Assembly: GCA_025351985.1 (NCBI GenBank)
Contig: JANXUW010000541.1
Location: 1 to 6,323, forward strand
From: Pseudolysobacter sp.
Lineage (GTDB): Bacteria > Pseudomonadota > Gammaproteobacteria > Xanthomonadales > Rhodanobacteraceae
Direction of reading: 5' to 3'
Length of the DNA stretch: 6,323 nt
In this document: positions 1 to 4,849 of the stretch, in pieces
Layout of the letters: each line of letters opens with the position of its first letter
Position numbering within the stretch: position 1 is the stretch's first letter
Program-made: the position numbers and the translations under genes
The notes under the pieces: model-generated
Databases searched by the model: none
Seen by the model: the letters and a program-made list of their open reading frames with translations, nothing else
Told to the model about the DNA's origin: nothing

Positions 1-146
1 CACGGCGCTATCTGGCCGAAGCCGCGTACCGTTTCAACCGACGTTTTCGATTGCGCGAGATGGTGCCCCGACTGGCGCGCGCGATCATGCTCTGCGCGCC
101 CTGTCCAGAATCGTCTTTGCGATTGGCCAGCAATTTTCTTCACTGA
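1..146 (+). CDS. IS1595-family (ISXO2-like) transposase, C-terminal end only
   Basis: An open frame enters from the left edge; codons from position 3 give 47 residues ending at TGA 144-146. It begins RRYLAEAAYRFNRRF, which matches the conserved end of the DDE domain in IS1595-family transposases (a Y-L-x-E-x-x-x-R-F-N-R-R pattern). An Arg/Leu-rich tail (REMVPRLARAIM) follows, as is usual for this family. The catalytic D, D and E/N residues lie upstream of the window, so it cannot be said whether the gene is intact. The protein would catalyse cut-and-paste or copy-type movement of its insertion sequence. The element's right terminal inverted repeat should lie within roughly 100 bases downstream, but it cannot be identified without the left end. 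The family call rests on remembered motif similarity and I consider it good. Confidence 0.82.
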   Translation, partial: RRYLAEAAYRFNRRFRLREMVPRLARAIMLCAPCPESSLRLASNFLH

Positions 147-182
147 GGTTCAGCGCTAATCAGGAAAACTGAAGAAAATTGC
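130..182. repeat. Perfect 13-bp inverted repeat around the transposase stop codon
   Basis: GCAATTTTCTTCA at 130-142 is the exact reverse complement of TGAAGAAAATTGC at 170-182, with 27 bases between. The left arm is the last codons of the transposase, and the stop codon sits in the loop. In RNA this would be an AU-rich stem. No T-run follows, so it is not a textbook intrinsic terminator. It may act as a 3' structure of the transposase mRNA or belong to the element's end. The pairing is seen directly; the role is unknown. Confidence 0.6.
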
Positions 183-210
183 AGGCTGTGCGATGCACTA
201 ACACTCATAG

Positions 211-239
211 TTGACGAAGTAGAAATTCGACATTACGCT
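211..239 (+). promoter_or_regulatory. Possible sigma-70 promoter for the exported hypothetical gene
   Basis: TTGACG at 211-216 matches the -35 consensus at five of six bases. It is followed after 17 bases by TACGCT at 234-239, which matches the -10 consensus at only three of six. A start near 246 would leave a leader of about 85 bases before the ATG at 332. It lies between the transposase tail and the gene it would serve. This is inferred from pattern only. Confidence 0.35.
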
Positions 240-331
240 GCGCCCTCGATCCGGGACCAGTGTCTGGATATGCGACGGCGGCGGCCTTGAAGGTGCTGAC
301 ACGGAAGTTTCTTCAATTGATAGCAGTCATG

Positions 332-1036
332 ATGAAGCCATCGACGCGAATTATCTGCGGCAAATTTTTTTTTGCCATTCCCCTAAGCATTCCTTTTCTC
401 GCACTGACGTTTTTCGCTTCGGCGAGTGCGGAAGACGGCGGAAAAGACACGCCGTACCAGAAATACTATAAACGCCTGAGTCCTGCGAAATCGGCAGATG
501 TCGAAAACGCGCTAAAAATCATTTTTTGCGCGTCTGCAGGTAACAAGAGCGATGTTCTGCCACGTGGATTGGAATTTGAAATTCGCGACGGTGCAGAACA
601 TGTACCGCTTCTCATAGATGATCGCCTGTGTTTCGAAATACCCGTCAATAGTGCGTGGGCAGAGCATGATGCGGTACTCCATGTAAATACCTCGATCCCA
701 ATCGCACTGGCGATCAGCATTAGTGGGCGACCGCCGAAAGCGACGAGGCTTTCTTATGCCGAGCTCATGAATAGCATCCCGGCGTACCAGCGAGTTATCG
801 CAAGTCAGGGAATGCTCGCAAGGGTATTCATGCCGGCAGCCCATGGGCTGGCAATGGGGTTTGATAAAGGCAAGCGTCACACGGTGATCGTGCATGCGGC
901 TAGTGGAGATATTGAGTACGCGACAGACGAGAATGGCGAACTCCATATCCCTTACGATGCCCCGCTCGGCCCGGTACGGGTCGATCTGGACGCCATCCCA
1001 CAGGAATGTGGGCCAGACACTGGTTCTAGTCGGTGA
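332..1036 (+). CDS. Exported hypothetical protein, C-terminus possibly frameshifted
   Basis: The protein has 234 residues from the ATG at 332. An upstream GTG at 260 and an ATG at 329 are in frame, but 332 puts the signal peptide at the N-terminus: MKPSTR, then a hydrophobic stretch at about 11-28, then A-S-A (31-33) before E34, a signal peptidase I site. No convincing Shine-Dalgarno sequence precedes any of these starts. The mature part, about 200 residues, should be periplasmic or secreted. I do not recognise the family. Two segments resemble each other in pattern: 78-118 (EIRDG, D-D-R-L-C-F-E-I-P) and 179-223 (ASGDIEYATDENGELHIP), suggesting two related beta-rich modules. Mature cysteines C66 and C100 could form a disulfide; a third, C226, lies only in the doubtful C-terminal end. 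The reading after about residue 224 (CGPDTGSSR) looks unnatural, while the +1 frame continues plausibly to 1076 (see findings). A transposase lies just upstream, so recent acquisition or decay is possible. Confidence 0.72.
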   Translation: MKPSTRIICGKFFFAIPLSIPFLALTFFASASAEDGGKDTPYQKYYKRLSPAKSADVENALKIIFCASAGNKSDVLPRGLEFEIRDGAEHVPLLIDDRLCFEIPVNSAWAEHDAVLHVNTSIPIALAISISGRPPKATRLSYAELMNSIPAYQRVIASQGMLARVFMPAAHGLAMGFDKGKRHTVIVHAASGDIEYATDENGELHIPYDAPLGPVRVDLDAIPQECGPDTGSSR

Positions 1037-1076
1037 CAGTGGCGAAGTGTCTTTTAACTTGCAGATCGGCGCGTGA
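1007..1076 (+). pseudogene. Probable displaced C-terminal end of the exported protein (+1 frame)
   Basis: From 1008 to the TGA at 1074-1076 the +1 frame reads VGQTLVLVGDSGEVSFNLQ and then IGA. This alternating hydrophobic sequence is typical of a closing beta-strand pair. Joined after AIPQE (ending 1006) by skipping one base, it would give a protein of about 246 residues with a sensible C-terminus, instead of the polar end CGPDTGSSR. Only one base needs to be lost to restore the frame. This is inference; a homologue alignment is needed to tell a real frameshift, a sequencing error and a coincidence apart. Confidence 0.4.
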
Positions 1077-1272
1077 TGCGTCTCCGAAATGGAATGACGA
1101 ACTGTCGTCATCGCCCACATGATGTAGGTGGAATACCCTTTGATCTTTCAACTCTGAAAGACGCGCGGTTGCTGGCTGACCACATCCGGCTTCGGTGTTC
1201 ATCAACGCCTGAGTTGCTAAAGCTTGTTTCATCTCTCCAAGTTTTCGCAGCTTAATATTCGAGCAAAGGGCC
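1037..1272. other. Gap between the two hypothetical genes, no convincing gene
   Basis: The first 40 bases may belong to a frameshifted end of the upstream gene. The rest contains a short + frame (ATG 1076 to about 1255, 59 residues) rich in Arg, His and Cys, which I do not accept as a gene. It also holds a perfect 7-bp hairpin at 1144-1161 (TCTTTCA, loop ACTC, TGAAAGA) with no T-run after it. No clear promoter was found for the next gene. Confidence 0.4.
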
Positions 1273-1914
1273 GTGAAGACCAGAGGCACACTCCACGACT
1301 TCAGTGCGATACGAATCTTTGCGTGGATCGTGGCAATCGTTTTCCATGTTGCGGTGTTGTTTCGAGGCACCGTTCCATTCAGTGCAGAACCCCGCGTCGC
1401 AAGTTCCGCGCAACTTATCGTGCATCTGATCGATCAATTTCCCGTCATGGTCATGCATGTTATTGCATCGGATCCGCATGTACTCGACATGCAACGAAAT
1501 GGCACAATCAAAATGCCTTTGAAGAAAAGTTCCAGATCGCCTACGACAACCCCGATCTCAGGGAACGAGCTTGCGGCCAGCCTTCCGACAGTTGCCGTGC
1601 CCACTTCGACTGGTGAACCGAGCAGTAAAGGATTGCCAATCGACCTCTTCAATATCGATGGTTCGTTGAAATTAGGGAAACCCTTGATGTTCGATGCGAA
1701 TAGCAGCACTGATGTCAAAACTGAAATTTTGCGGCGCGGCCACAATCTTCTGCGGTGCAAGCACACGGGATTGTCCGGCAGTTACAAACACGACGAAACT
1801 TTCGGTGACAAGGTTGCGCGTGAATATCTAAGCCACATCGGCCTCTATAATCCGCATACCCAGGCGCAGCTAGAGTTGCGCGAAGCCGGAGCGGCGGCTG
1901 CATGTGATGAATGA
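1273..1914 (+). CDS. Hypothetical protein with one N-terminal membrane anchor
   Basis: The protein has 213 residues from the GTG at 1273; the frame is open from about 1213 but has no ATG near the N-terminus. AAAGGG at 1265-1270 is ribosome-site-like but only two bases from the GTG, so the start is uncertain. A hydrophobic helix at about 13-30 (IRIFAWIVAIVFHVAVLF) follows basic residues, suggesting a signal anchor with the rest in the periplasm. A Ser/Thr/Pro-rich linker spans about 82-115. A compact C-terminal part (about 119-213) contains LPIDLFNIDGSL, the basic EILRRGHNLLRCKHT, REYLSHIGLYNP, and two cysteines (C162 and C211) that could pair. The layout of anchor, low-complexity linker and small C-terminal domain recalls orphan proteins of Xanthomonad-type genomes that superficially resemble TonB-like proteins. 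I cannot name the family or a function. It lies 3' of the exported protein on the same strand, and co-transcription is possible but not shown. Confidence 0.7.
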   Translation: MKTRGTLHDFSAIRIFAWIVAIVFHVAVLFRGTVPFSAEPRVASSAQLIVHLIDQFPVMVMHVIASDPHVLDMQRNGTIKMPLKKSSRSPTTTPISGNELAASLPTVAVPTSTGEPSSKGLPIDLFNIDGSLKLGKPLMFDANSSTDVKTEILRRGHNLLRCKHTGLSGSYKHDETFGDKVAREYLSHIGLYNPHTQAQLELREAGAAAACDE

Positions 1915-2111
1915 GCAAGGAAGTGCTCGGTCGGCGGGTTGGCCTATTCTCAGTGATCAGATATCCGCTGAGATCGGCAGGCTGAGGTAATTACAGCAAC
2001 GAAAATGCTGGGCGGCGCGACGGAAATCCTCGGTAGTGCTGGAAAGCATGCAAAGCAAGACTAGCCGACCGTTCAATCTTCCGCTTTCGGATATTGTGGA
2101 CTAGGCGGGCG
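1915..2111. other. Convergent intergenic stretch without a gene
   Basis: This stretch lies between the + strand membrane-anchored gene and the hairpins behind the phasin. Short open stretches exist, for example one reading EVITATKMLGGATEILGS from about 1984, but it follows a stop and has no usable start. A weak dyad TCTCAG / CTGAGA (1948-1953 / 1968-1973) is present. I see no promoter or T-rich terminator. Confidence 0.5.
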
Positions 2112-2142
2112 ACGCAAGCGTTGCATATCGCAACGCTTGCGT
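2112..2142. repeat. Perfect 13-bp palindromic hairpin with nested dyads
   Basis: ACGCAAGCGTTGC (2112-2124) pairs exactly with GCAACGCTTGCGT (2130-2142) around a 5-base loop, ATATC. Each arm is itself a dyad of the form GCAA-N3-TTGC (2114-2124 and 2130-2140). The element sits between convergent genes, about 200 bases after the + strand gene and 31 bases after the phasin stop, so a bidirectional terminator or mRNA 3'-end stabiliser is likely. There is no T-run on either side. Binding by a dimeric protein is the alternative. Confidence 0.6.
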
Positions 2143-2152
2143 TCAGCGCGAC

Positions 2153-2167
2153 TATGGCGAAGCCATA
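2153..2167 (-). terminator. Short hairpin just after the phasin stop
   Basis: TATGGC-GAA-GCCATA is a perfect 6-bp stem. On the - strand it reads TATGGC-TTC-GCCATA, with a GGCTTCGCC core common in stable bacterial hairpins, and starts only six bases beyond the phasin TAA (2174-2176). Together with the larger palindrome at 2112-2142 it could form the 3' end of the phasin mRNA. No U-tract follows, so intrinsic termination is uncertain. Confidence 0.4.
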
Positions 2168-2173
2168 TCCGAC

Positions 2174-2794
2174 TTATTTCTTGGGCGCAGGTTTGGCCGT
2201 CTTGCGCGGACTTGCGCTCGCCGGCTTTGCGGTCTTTTTCGCGGCGAGCTGCGCATCTTCGAGATCCTTGGCGAGATCGGCGAGATCGTCACGCGATTTG
2301 CGCGGCGTCTTGCTGGCGGCGGGCTTGGCGGCAGCCTTCGCTACCGGTTTTTCGGCGGCAGCGGGAGCGGCTTTCGCTGGCGTCTTGTTGATCTGCTTGC
2401 TCAGCGCGTCAACCCGGTCGATCAGCGTTTGCAGTTCCTTTCGACTCGGCACACCGAGACTGCCGAGCGAGCGCGATACACGATCCTCGAACACCTTTTC
2501 CAGCTTGTCCCAGGTTTCCTGCGTGCGTTCTTTCACCTGACTAACGCCAGTCTCGACCGCGCCGCGCATTTCCTCGACCTTGCCGCTGGTGAAGTGGCGC
2601 GTTTTCTGTTCCAGCGCCGTGCCTTCCTTGACCAGGTTCTCGAACAGCTTGTTGCCTTCTTCCTGCGCCTTGGAAAATGCACCAAGGCCGGCCAACCAGA
2701 TCTGCTGGGCGGATTCCATGATCGACTTGCCTAGCGACTCTTTCGATTTTTCGACCTTGGCGGTGGTTTTCGATTTCAGCTTGGGCTTGCTCAT
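2174..2794 (-). CDS. Phasin, PHA granule-associated protein (PhaF/PhaI type)
   Basis: The protein has 206 residues. Phasins coat intracellular polyhydroxyalkanoate granules and control their size, number and partition. The N-terminal domain (about 18-135) fits the 'poly(hydroxyalkanoate) granule-associated protein' family, PF05597. It shows the hallmark WLAGLGAFSKAQEEG at 33-47, an amphipathic helical region, and a leucine-zipper-like segment VPSRKELQTLIDRVDALSKQI (115-135) typical of phasin oligomerisation. The tail (137-206) is rich in Lys, Ala and Pro with AAKPA/TAKPA-type repeats, like the histone H1-like tail of PhaF that binds DNA. The start is well supported: GGAG on the - strand (complement of 2801-2804) lies six bases before the ATG. 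The next gene upstream on the same strand also belongs to PHA metabolism, but a 141-base gap suggests separate promoters. The tail's low-complexity reverse strand produces many spurious frames. Confidence 0.88.
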   Translation of the reverse strand: MSKPKLKSKTTAKVEKSKESLGKSIMESAQQIWLAGLGAFSKAQEEGNKLFENLVKEGTALEQKTRHFTSGKVEEMRGAVETGVSQVKERTQETWDKLEKVFEDRVSRSLGSLGVPSRKELQTLIDRVDALSKQINKTPAKAAPAAAEKPVAKAAAKPAASKTPRKSRDDLADLAKDLEDAQLAAKKTAKPASASPRKTAKPAPKK

Positions 2795-2935
2795 GGAATT
2801 CTCCGTGTTGTTTATTCTGATGCGGCCAGCGTAATGCCGGTGCGGGGAATAGCGACTGTAACCATAGCCGTTAGAACAATCACACTATGCAAAACTTTCC
2901 GTCGATTTTTCGGCGGACTTTACTGCGCGGTAAAA
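2795..2935. promoter_or_regulatory. Upstream region of the phasin gene
   Basis: This 141-base gap lies between the PHA-system gene and the phasin, both on the - strand, and presumably holds the phasin promoter. I find no close -35/-10 pair; TTGCAT with TATGGT on the - strand has too wide a spacing (20). An imperfect hairpin, CCGTCGA / TCGGCGG at 2899-2916, has a G-U pair on the + strand and a mismatch on the - strand. It could be a weak terminator for the PHA-system gene. Confidence 0.3.
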
Positions 2936-3220
2936 CTACAGCGACTTGCCGAAATCCTCATCGAGCCGACGATTGATTTCGCCCTCGATCATCGGTTTCA
3001 GCGCGCCGAACAGAAAGCCCAGTTCGGCGTGGACATGGATCTCGCCTTTGCTGATGGCGATCGTGCCGTTCACCCCGGAACGCGTGAAATGCAGGGTATT
3101 GGCCTGCCACTCGGTTTTGACGTCCAGTTTTTTGGTCATCGCCGCAGCGGTGTGATTGACGGCCGCTTTTGCATCCTTGATCGACTTGGAATGCGGGCGA
3201 CGAATATCGATGCTTGGCAT
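2936..3220 (-). CDS. Polyhydroxyalkanoic acid system family protein
   Basis: The protein has 94 residues and is small and cytoplasmic. It matches the family annotated as 'polyhydroxyalkanoic acid system protein / putative PHA granule-region protein' (PF09650, TIGR02610), which is found with PHA genes in proteobacteria. Its biochemical role is not established. Family-like features are the start MPSIDIRRPHSKSIKDAKAA, the middle NTLHFTRSGVNGTIAISKGE and the end ELGFLFGALKPMIEGEINRRLDE. The frame extends 17 codons upstream to 3271, but the ATG at 3218-3220 is where the family begins, and the extra residues are not family-like. Its Shine-Dalgarno sequence is weak. It is transcribed away from the FHA gene and towards the phasin, which fits a role with PHA granules. 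Confidence 0.85.
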   Translation of the reverse strand: MPSIDIRRPHSKSIKDAKAAVNHTAAAMTKKLDVKTEWQANTLHFTRSGVNGTIAISKGEIHVHAELGFLFGALKPMIEGEINRRLDEDFGKSL

Positions 3221-3294
3221 GCGTTGGAACTCGGTTGATTCAAGTACATGTATGATGCCCGAATCTGCCAATCAAGGCATCCGGCGCTCCGGTT

Positions 3295-3326
3295 TTGTCT
3301 TGCCGGCATGGGGTCTGTGCTACATT
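3295..3326 (+). promoter_or_regulatory. Possible promoter for the FHA-domain gene
   Basis: In the divergent gap, GTGCTACATT ends in TACATT (3321-3326), a good -10-like hexamer of a form common in front of genes in Xanthomonad-type genomes. The -35 is unclear: TTGTCT (3295-3300) is 20 bases away and TTGCCG (3300-3305) is 15 bases away. A start near 3333 would give a leader of about 37 bases to the ATG at 3370. Confidence 0.35.
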
Positions 3327-3369
3327 GCCGCGCAGAAAAAAACCAAACGATTCAAGCAAACGGATTTTG

Positions 3370-4233
3370 ATGCGACTGACATTTCCCAATGCCGAGCAAC
3401 AGGATGTGGTGACCGATGCCGGCATCATCAGCCTGGGCGCCAATGCGGAAAACACCATCGTGCTGGCCGGCGATGGCGTACAGCCGTTGCATGCGTATAT
3501 TTTTGTCGACGCGCGCGGCATCGTGCTCAATGTCACGCCGCCGGCACGCGTGCATGTGAATGCGCGACCGGTGCGGGAAAAGGCGCTGCTGCGTCTCGGT
3601 GATGTGCTCAGCATCGATACCCTGCAGATTTTGCTCAAGCCGGATCGCGATAGCGATATCCGTACCAAACTGACCGAGATCAAGCCGCCGGAAAAGCGCG
3701 CATCGGCCGGCGACAAGCCAGGCGCGGATACACCGCGTTGCACACCGTCGCGCGTGGCGTTGCGAGGAATATCCGGCAGTCATTTCGGTCGCATCGTGGC
3801 ATTGCGCGGTCGCTTGACTATCGGCAGCGGAGCGCATTGCGAGCTGCGTCTGGACGAGCCGCAAATGCCGCGCGAACACGCGGCTATCGAATGCGTCGGC
3901 GACGTGATCCAGTTGCGCGACCTGGGTTCGACGCAAACCACGCGGGTCAACGGTGTCGTGGTGCGCGACGCGGTATTGCATTCGGGCGATCAGATTGCGT
4001 TCGAGCGCAACCGGTTTGTCATTGAAGCGCCGGGTTTACCGCAGCGTCTGCTCTCGGGCGCCGAACCGGAATCACAAGCCGATCAGCTCACGCAATCGTG
4101 GCGTTTGCCGGTGATTCCCGAAACCGCGCCAGCGCCAGCCAAACCCGCCCCGCGTGGTGAAATCTGGTGGCTGATCGGCGCGGCGGCGTTGATCGGTATC
4201 GCCATCGCTGCCGCATTGCTGATCAAGTTCTAG
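3370..4233 (+). CDS. Two-FHA-domain protein with C-terminal membrane anchor
   Basis: The protein has 287 residues. Forkhead-associated (FHA) domains normally bind phosphothreonine peptides and often accompany Ser/Thr kinases or type VI secretion genes; neither is in this window. The ATG at 3370 was chosen because MRLTFPNAEQQDVVTDAGIISLG is a natural FHA beginning, while the 25 residues upstream (from 3295) are not. A weak ACGGA precedes it. FHA 1 spans about 1-90, with LGANAENTIVL, PLHA (39-42) and LRLGDVLSI. FHA 2 spans about 128-218, with LTIGSGAHCELRL, MPREHA (166-171), RDLGST (183-188), RVNG (192-195) and HSGDQI. A Pro/Ala linker (about 249-262) leads to a single hydrophobic helix at 265-285 (WWLIGAAALIGIAIAAALLI), two residues from the C-terminus. 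This is a tail anchor that keeps the FHA domains in the cytoplasm. Both FHA domains lack canonical binding residues (see findings). The gene is convergent with msrQ and overlaps it by 11 bases. Confidence 0.83.
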   Translation: MRLTFPNAEQQDVVTDAGIISLGANAENTIVLAGDGVQPLHAYIFVDARGIVLNVTPPARVHVNARPVREKALLRLGDVLSIDTLQILLKPDRDSDIRTKLTEIKPPEKRASAGDKPGADTPRCTPSRVALRGISGSHFGRIVALRGRLTIGSGAHCELRLDEPQMPREHAAIECVGDVIQLRDLGSTQTTRVNGVVVRDAVLHSGDQIAFERNRFVIEAPGLPQRLLSGAEPESQADQLTQSWRLPVIPETAPAPAKPAPRGEIWWLIGAAALIGIAIAAALLIKF

Positions 4234-4849
4234 GCGGCGCGGCGGGTCTTGCCGCGACCAGCCAGCGTTTCCACGGCAATCGCAACGCGAATAAAACCGC
4301 TAGCACGCCGGCATAAATCAGCGGCTCGCGTACATCTTTTTTCACGAGCCAGTAAAAGTGCAGCACCGCGAGCACGCCGATCAGATATATCAGCTTGTGC
4401 AGGCGGCCCCAGTTGCGCCCCAGGCGGCGCATCATACCTTTGGTCGAAGTGATCGTCAGTGGCAGCAACAACAGCCACGCGCTGAAGCCGACGGTGATGT
4501 ACGGACGCTTGATGATCTCGGCGAAAATCTGCGTCCACAGTCCCTGCAGGTCAAGGCTCAGATAGACGGCCAGATGCAGACTCGCATAAAAAAACACGAA
4601 CAGGCCGAGCATGCGCCGAAAGCGGATCCATTGCACCCAGCCGGTGATACGCCGCAGCGGTGTCATCGCCAAAGTAATGAGCAGAAAGCGCAGCGCCCAA
4701 TCGCCGCTGCGGTGTTCGAGTTCGGCGACCGGATCGGCGCCGAGGTCATTGTTCAGCAGCCGCCATAACAGCCATGCGAACGGTGCCAAGCACGCGAGAA
4801 AAACCAGCGGCTTGAGCGCGGCGGCGCGATCGCGAGGTTTCCACATCAT
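4223..4849 (-). CDS. msrQ: MsrQ, heme-binding membrane subunit of methionine sulfoxide reductase
   Basis: The protein has 208 residues, the usual length for MsrQ (formerly YedZ). MsrQ is an inner-membrane b-type heme protein that passes electrons from the respiratory chain or flavin reductase to MsrP for periplasmic methionine sulfoxide repair. Hydrophobic helices lie at about 13-30, 52-63, 80-98, 118-133, 152-168 and 176-190, as in the ferric-reductase-like domain. Histidines in family positions are H92 (ASLHLAVYL), H151 (GRLHKLIYL) and H164 (VLHFYWLVKKD), which fit the known heme ligands. The motifs TPLRRITGW and RRMLGLFVFFYASLHL are typical. The start is one of two adjacent ATGs (4849 or 4846). 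The first overlaps the msrP stop as TGATG, implying translational coupling. The 3' end overlaps the convergent FHA gene. Confidence 0.95.
   Translation of the reverse strand: MMWKPRDRAAALKPLVFLACLAPFAWLLWRLLNNDLGADPVAELEHRSGDWALRFLLITLAMTPLRRITGWVQWIRFRRMLGLFVFFYASLHLAVYLSLDLQGLWTQIFAEIIKRPYITVGFSAWLLLLPLTITSTKGMMRRLGRNWGRLHKLIYLIGVLAVLHFYWLVKKDVREPLIYAGVLAVLFALRLPWKRWLVAARPAAPPRT

Noticed and set aside
512..1120. Long - strand frame opposite the exported protein
   Set aside because: Its composition (many Arg, His, Cys, Thr) is that of an antisense shadow, while the + strand frame has a clear signal peptide.
1144..1161. Perfect 7-bp hairpin TCTTTCA-ACTC-TGAAAGA
   Set aside because: It is AT-rich and short with no T-run on either side. 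It is too weak to call a terminator.
1073..1255. Short + frame of about 60 codons overlapping the possible frameshifted stop (GTGATG)
   Set aside because: Its sequence is rich in Arg, His and Cys with no domain-like pattern and no ribosome site. It is more likely a chance frame in the gap.
1948..1973. Dyad TCTCAG / CTGAGA
   Set aside because: Six-base arms with a 14-base loop are expected by chance at this scale.
1984..2061. Open stretch reading EVITATKMLGGATEILGS
   Set aside because: It is only about 26 codons after a stop, has no usable upstream start or ribosome site, and is not recognisable.
2094..2540. + strand frames opposite the phasin, some looking hydrophobic (Ala/Ser/Phe rich)
   Set aside because: They are shadows of the Lys/Ala/Pro-rich phasin tail, whose reverse strand yields long open frames.
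2899..2916. Imperfect hairpin CCGTCGA / TCGGCGG as terminator of the PHA-system gene
   Set aside because: On the transcribed (-) strand it contains an A-C mismatch and no U-tract, so I mention it only within the intergenic entry.
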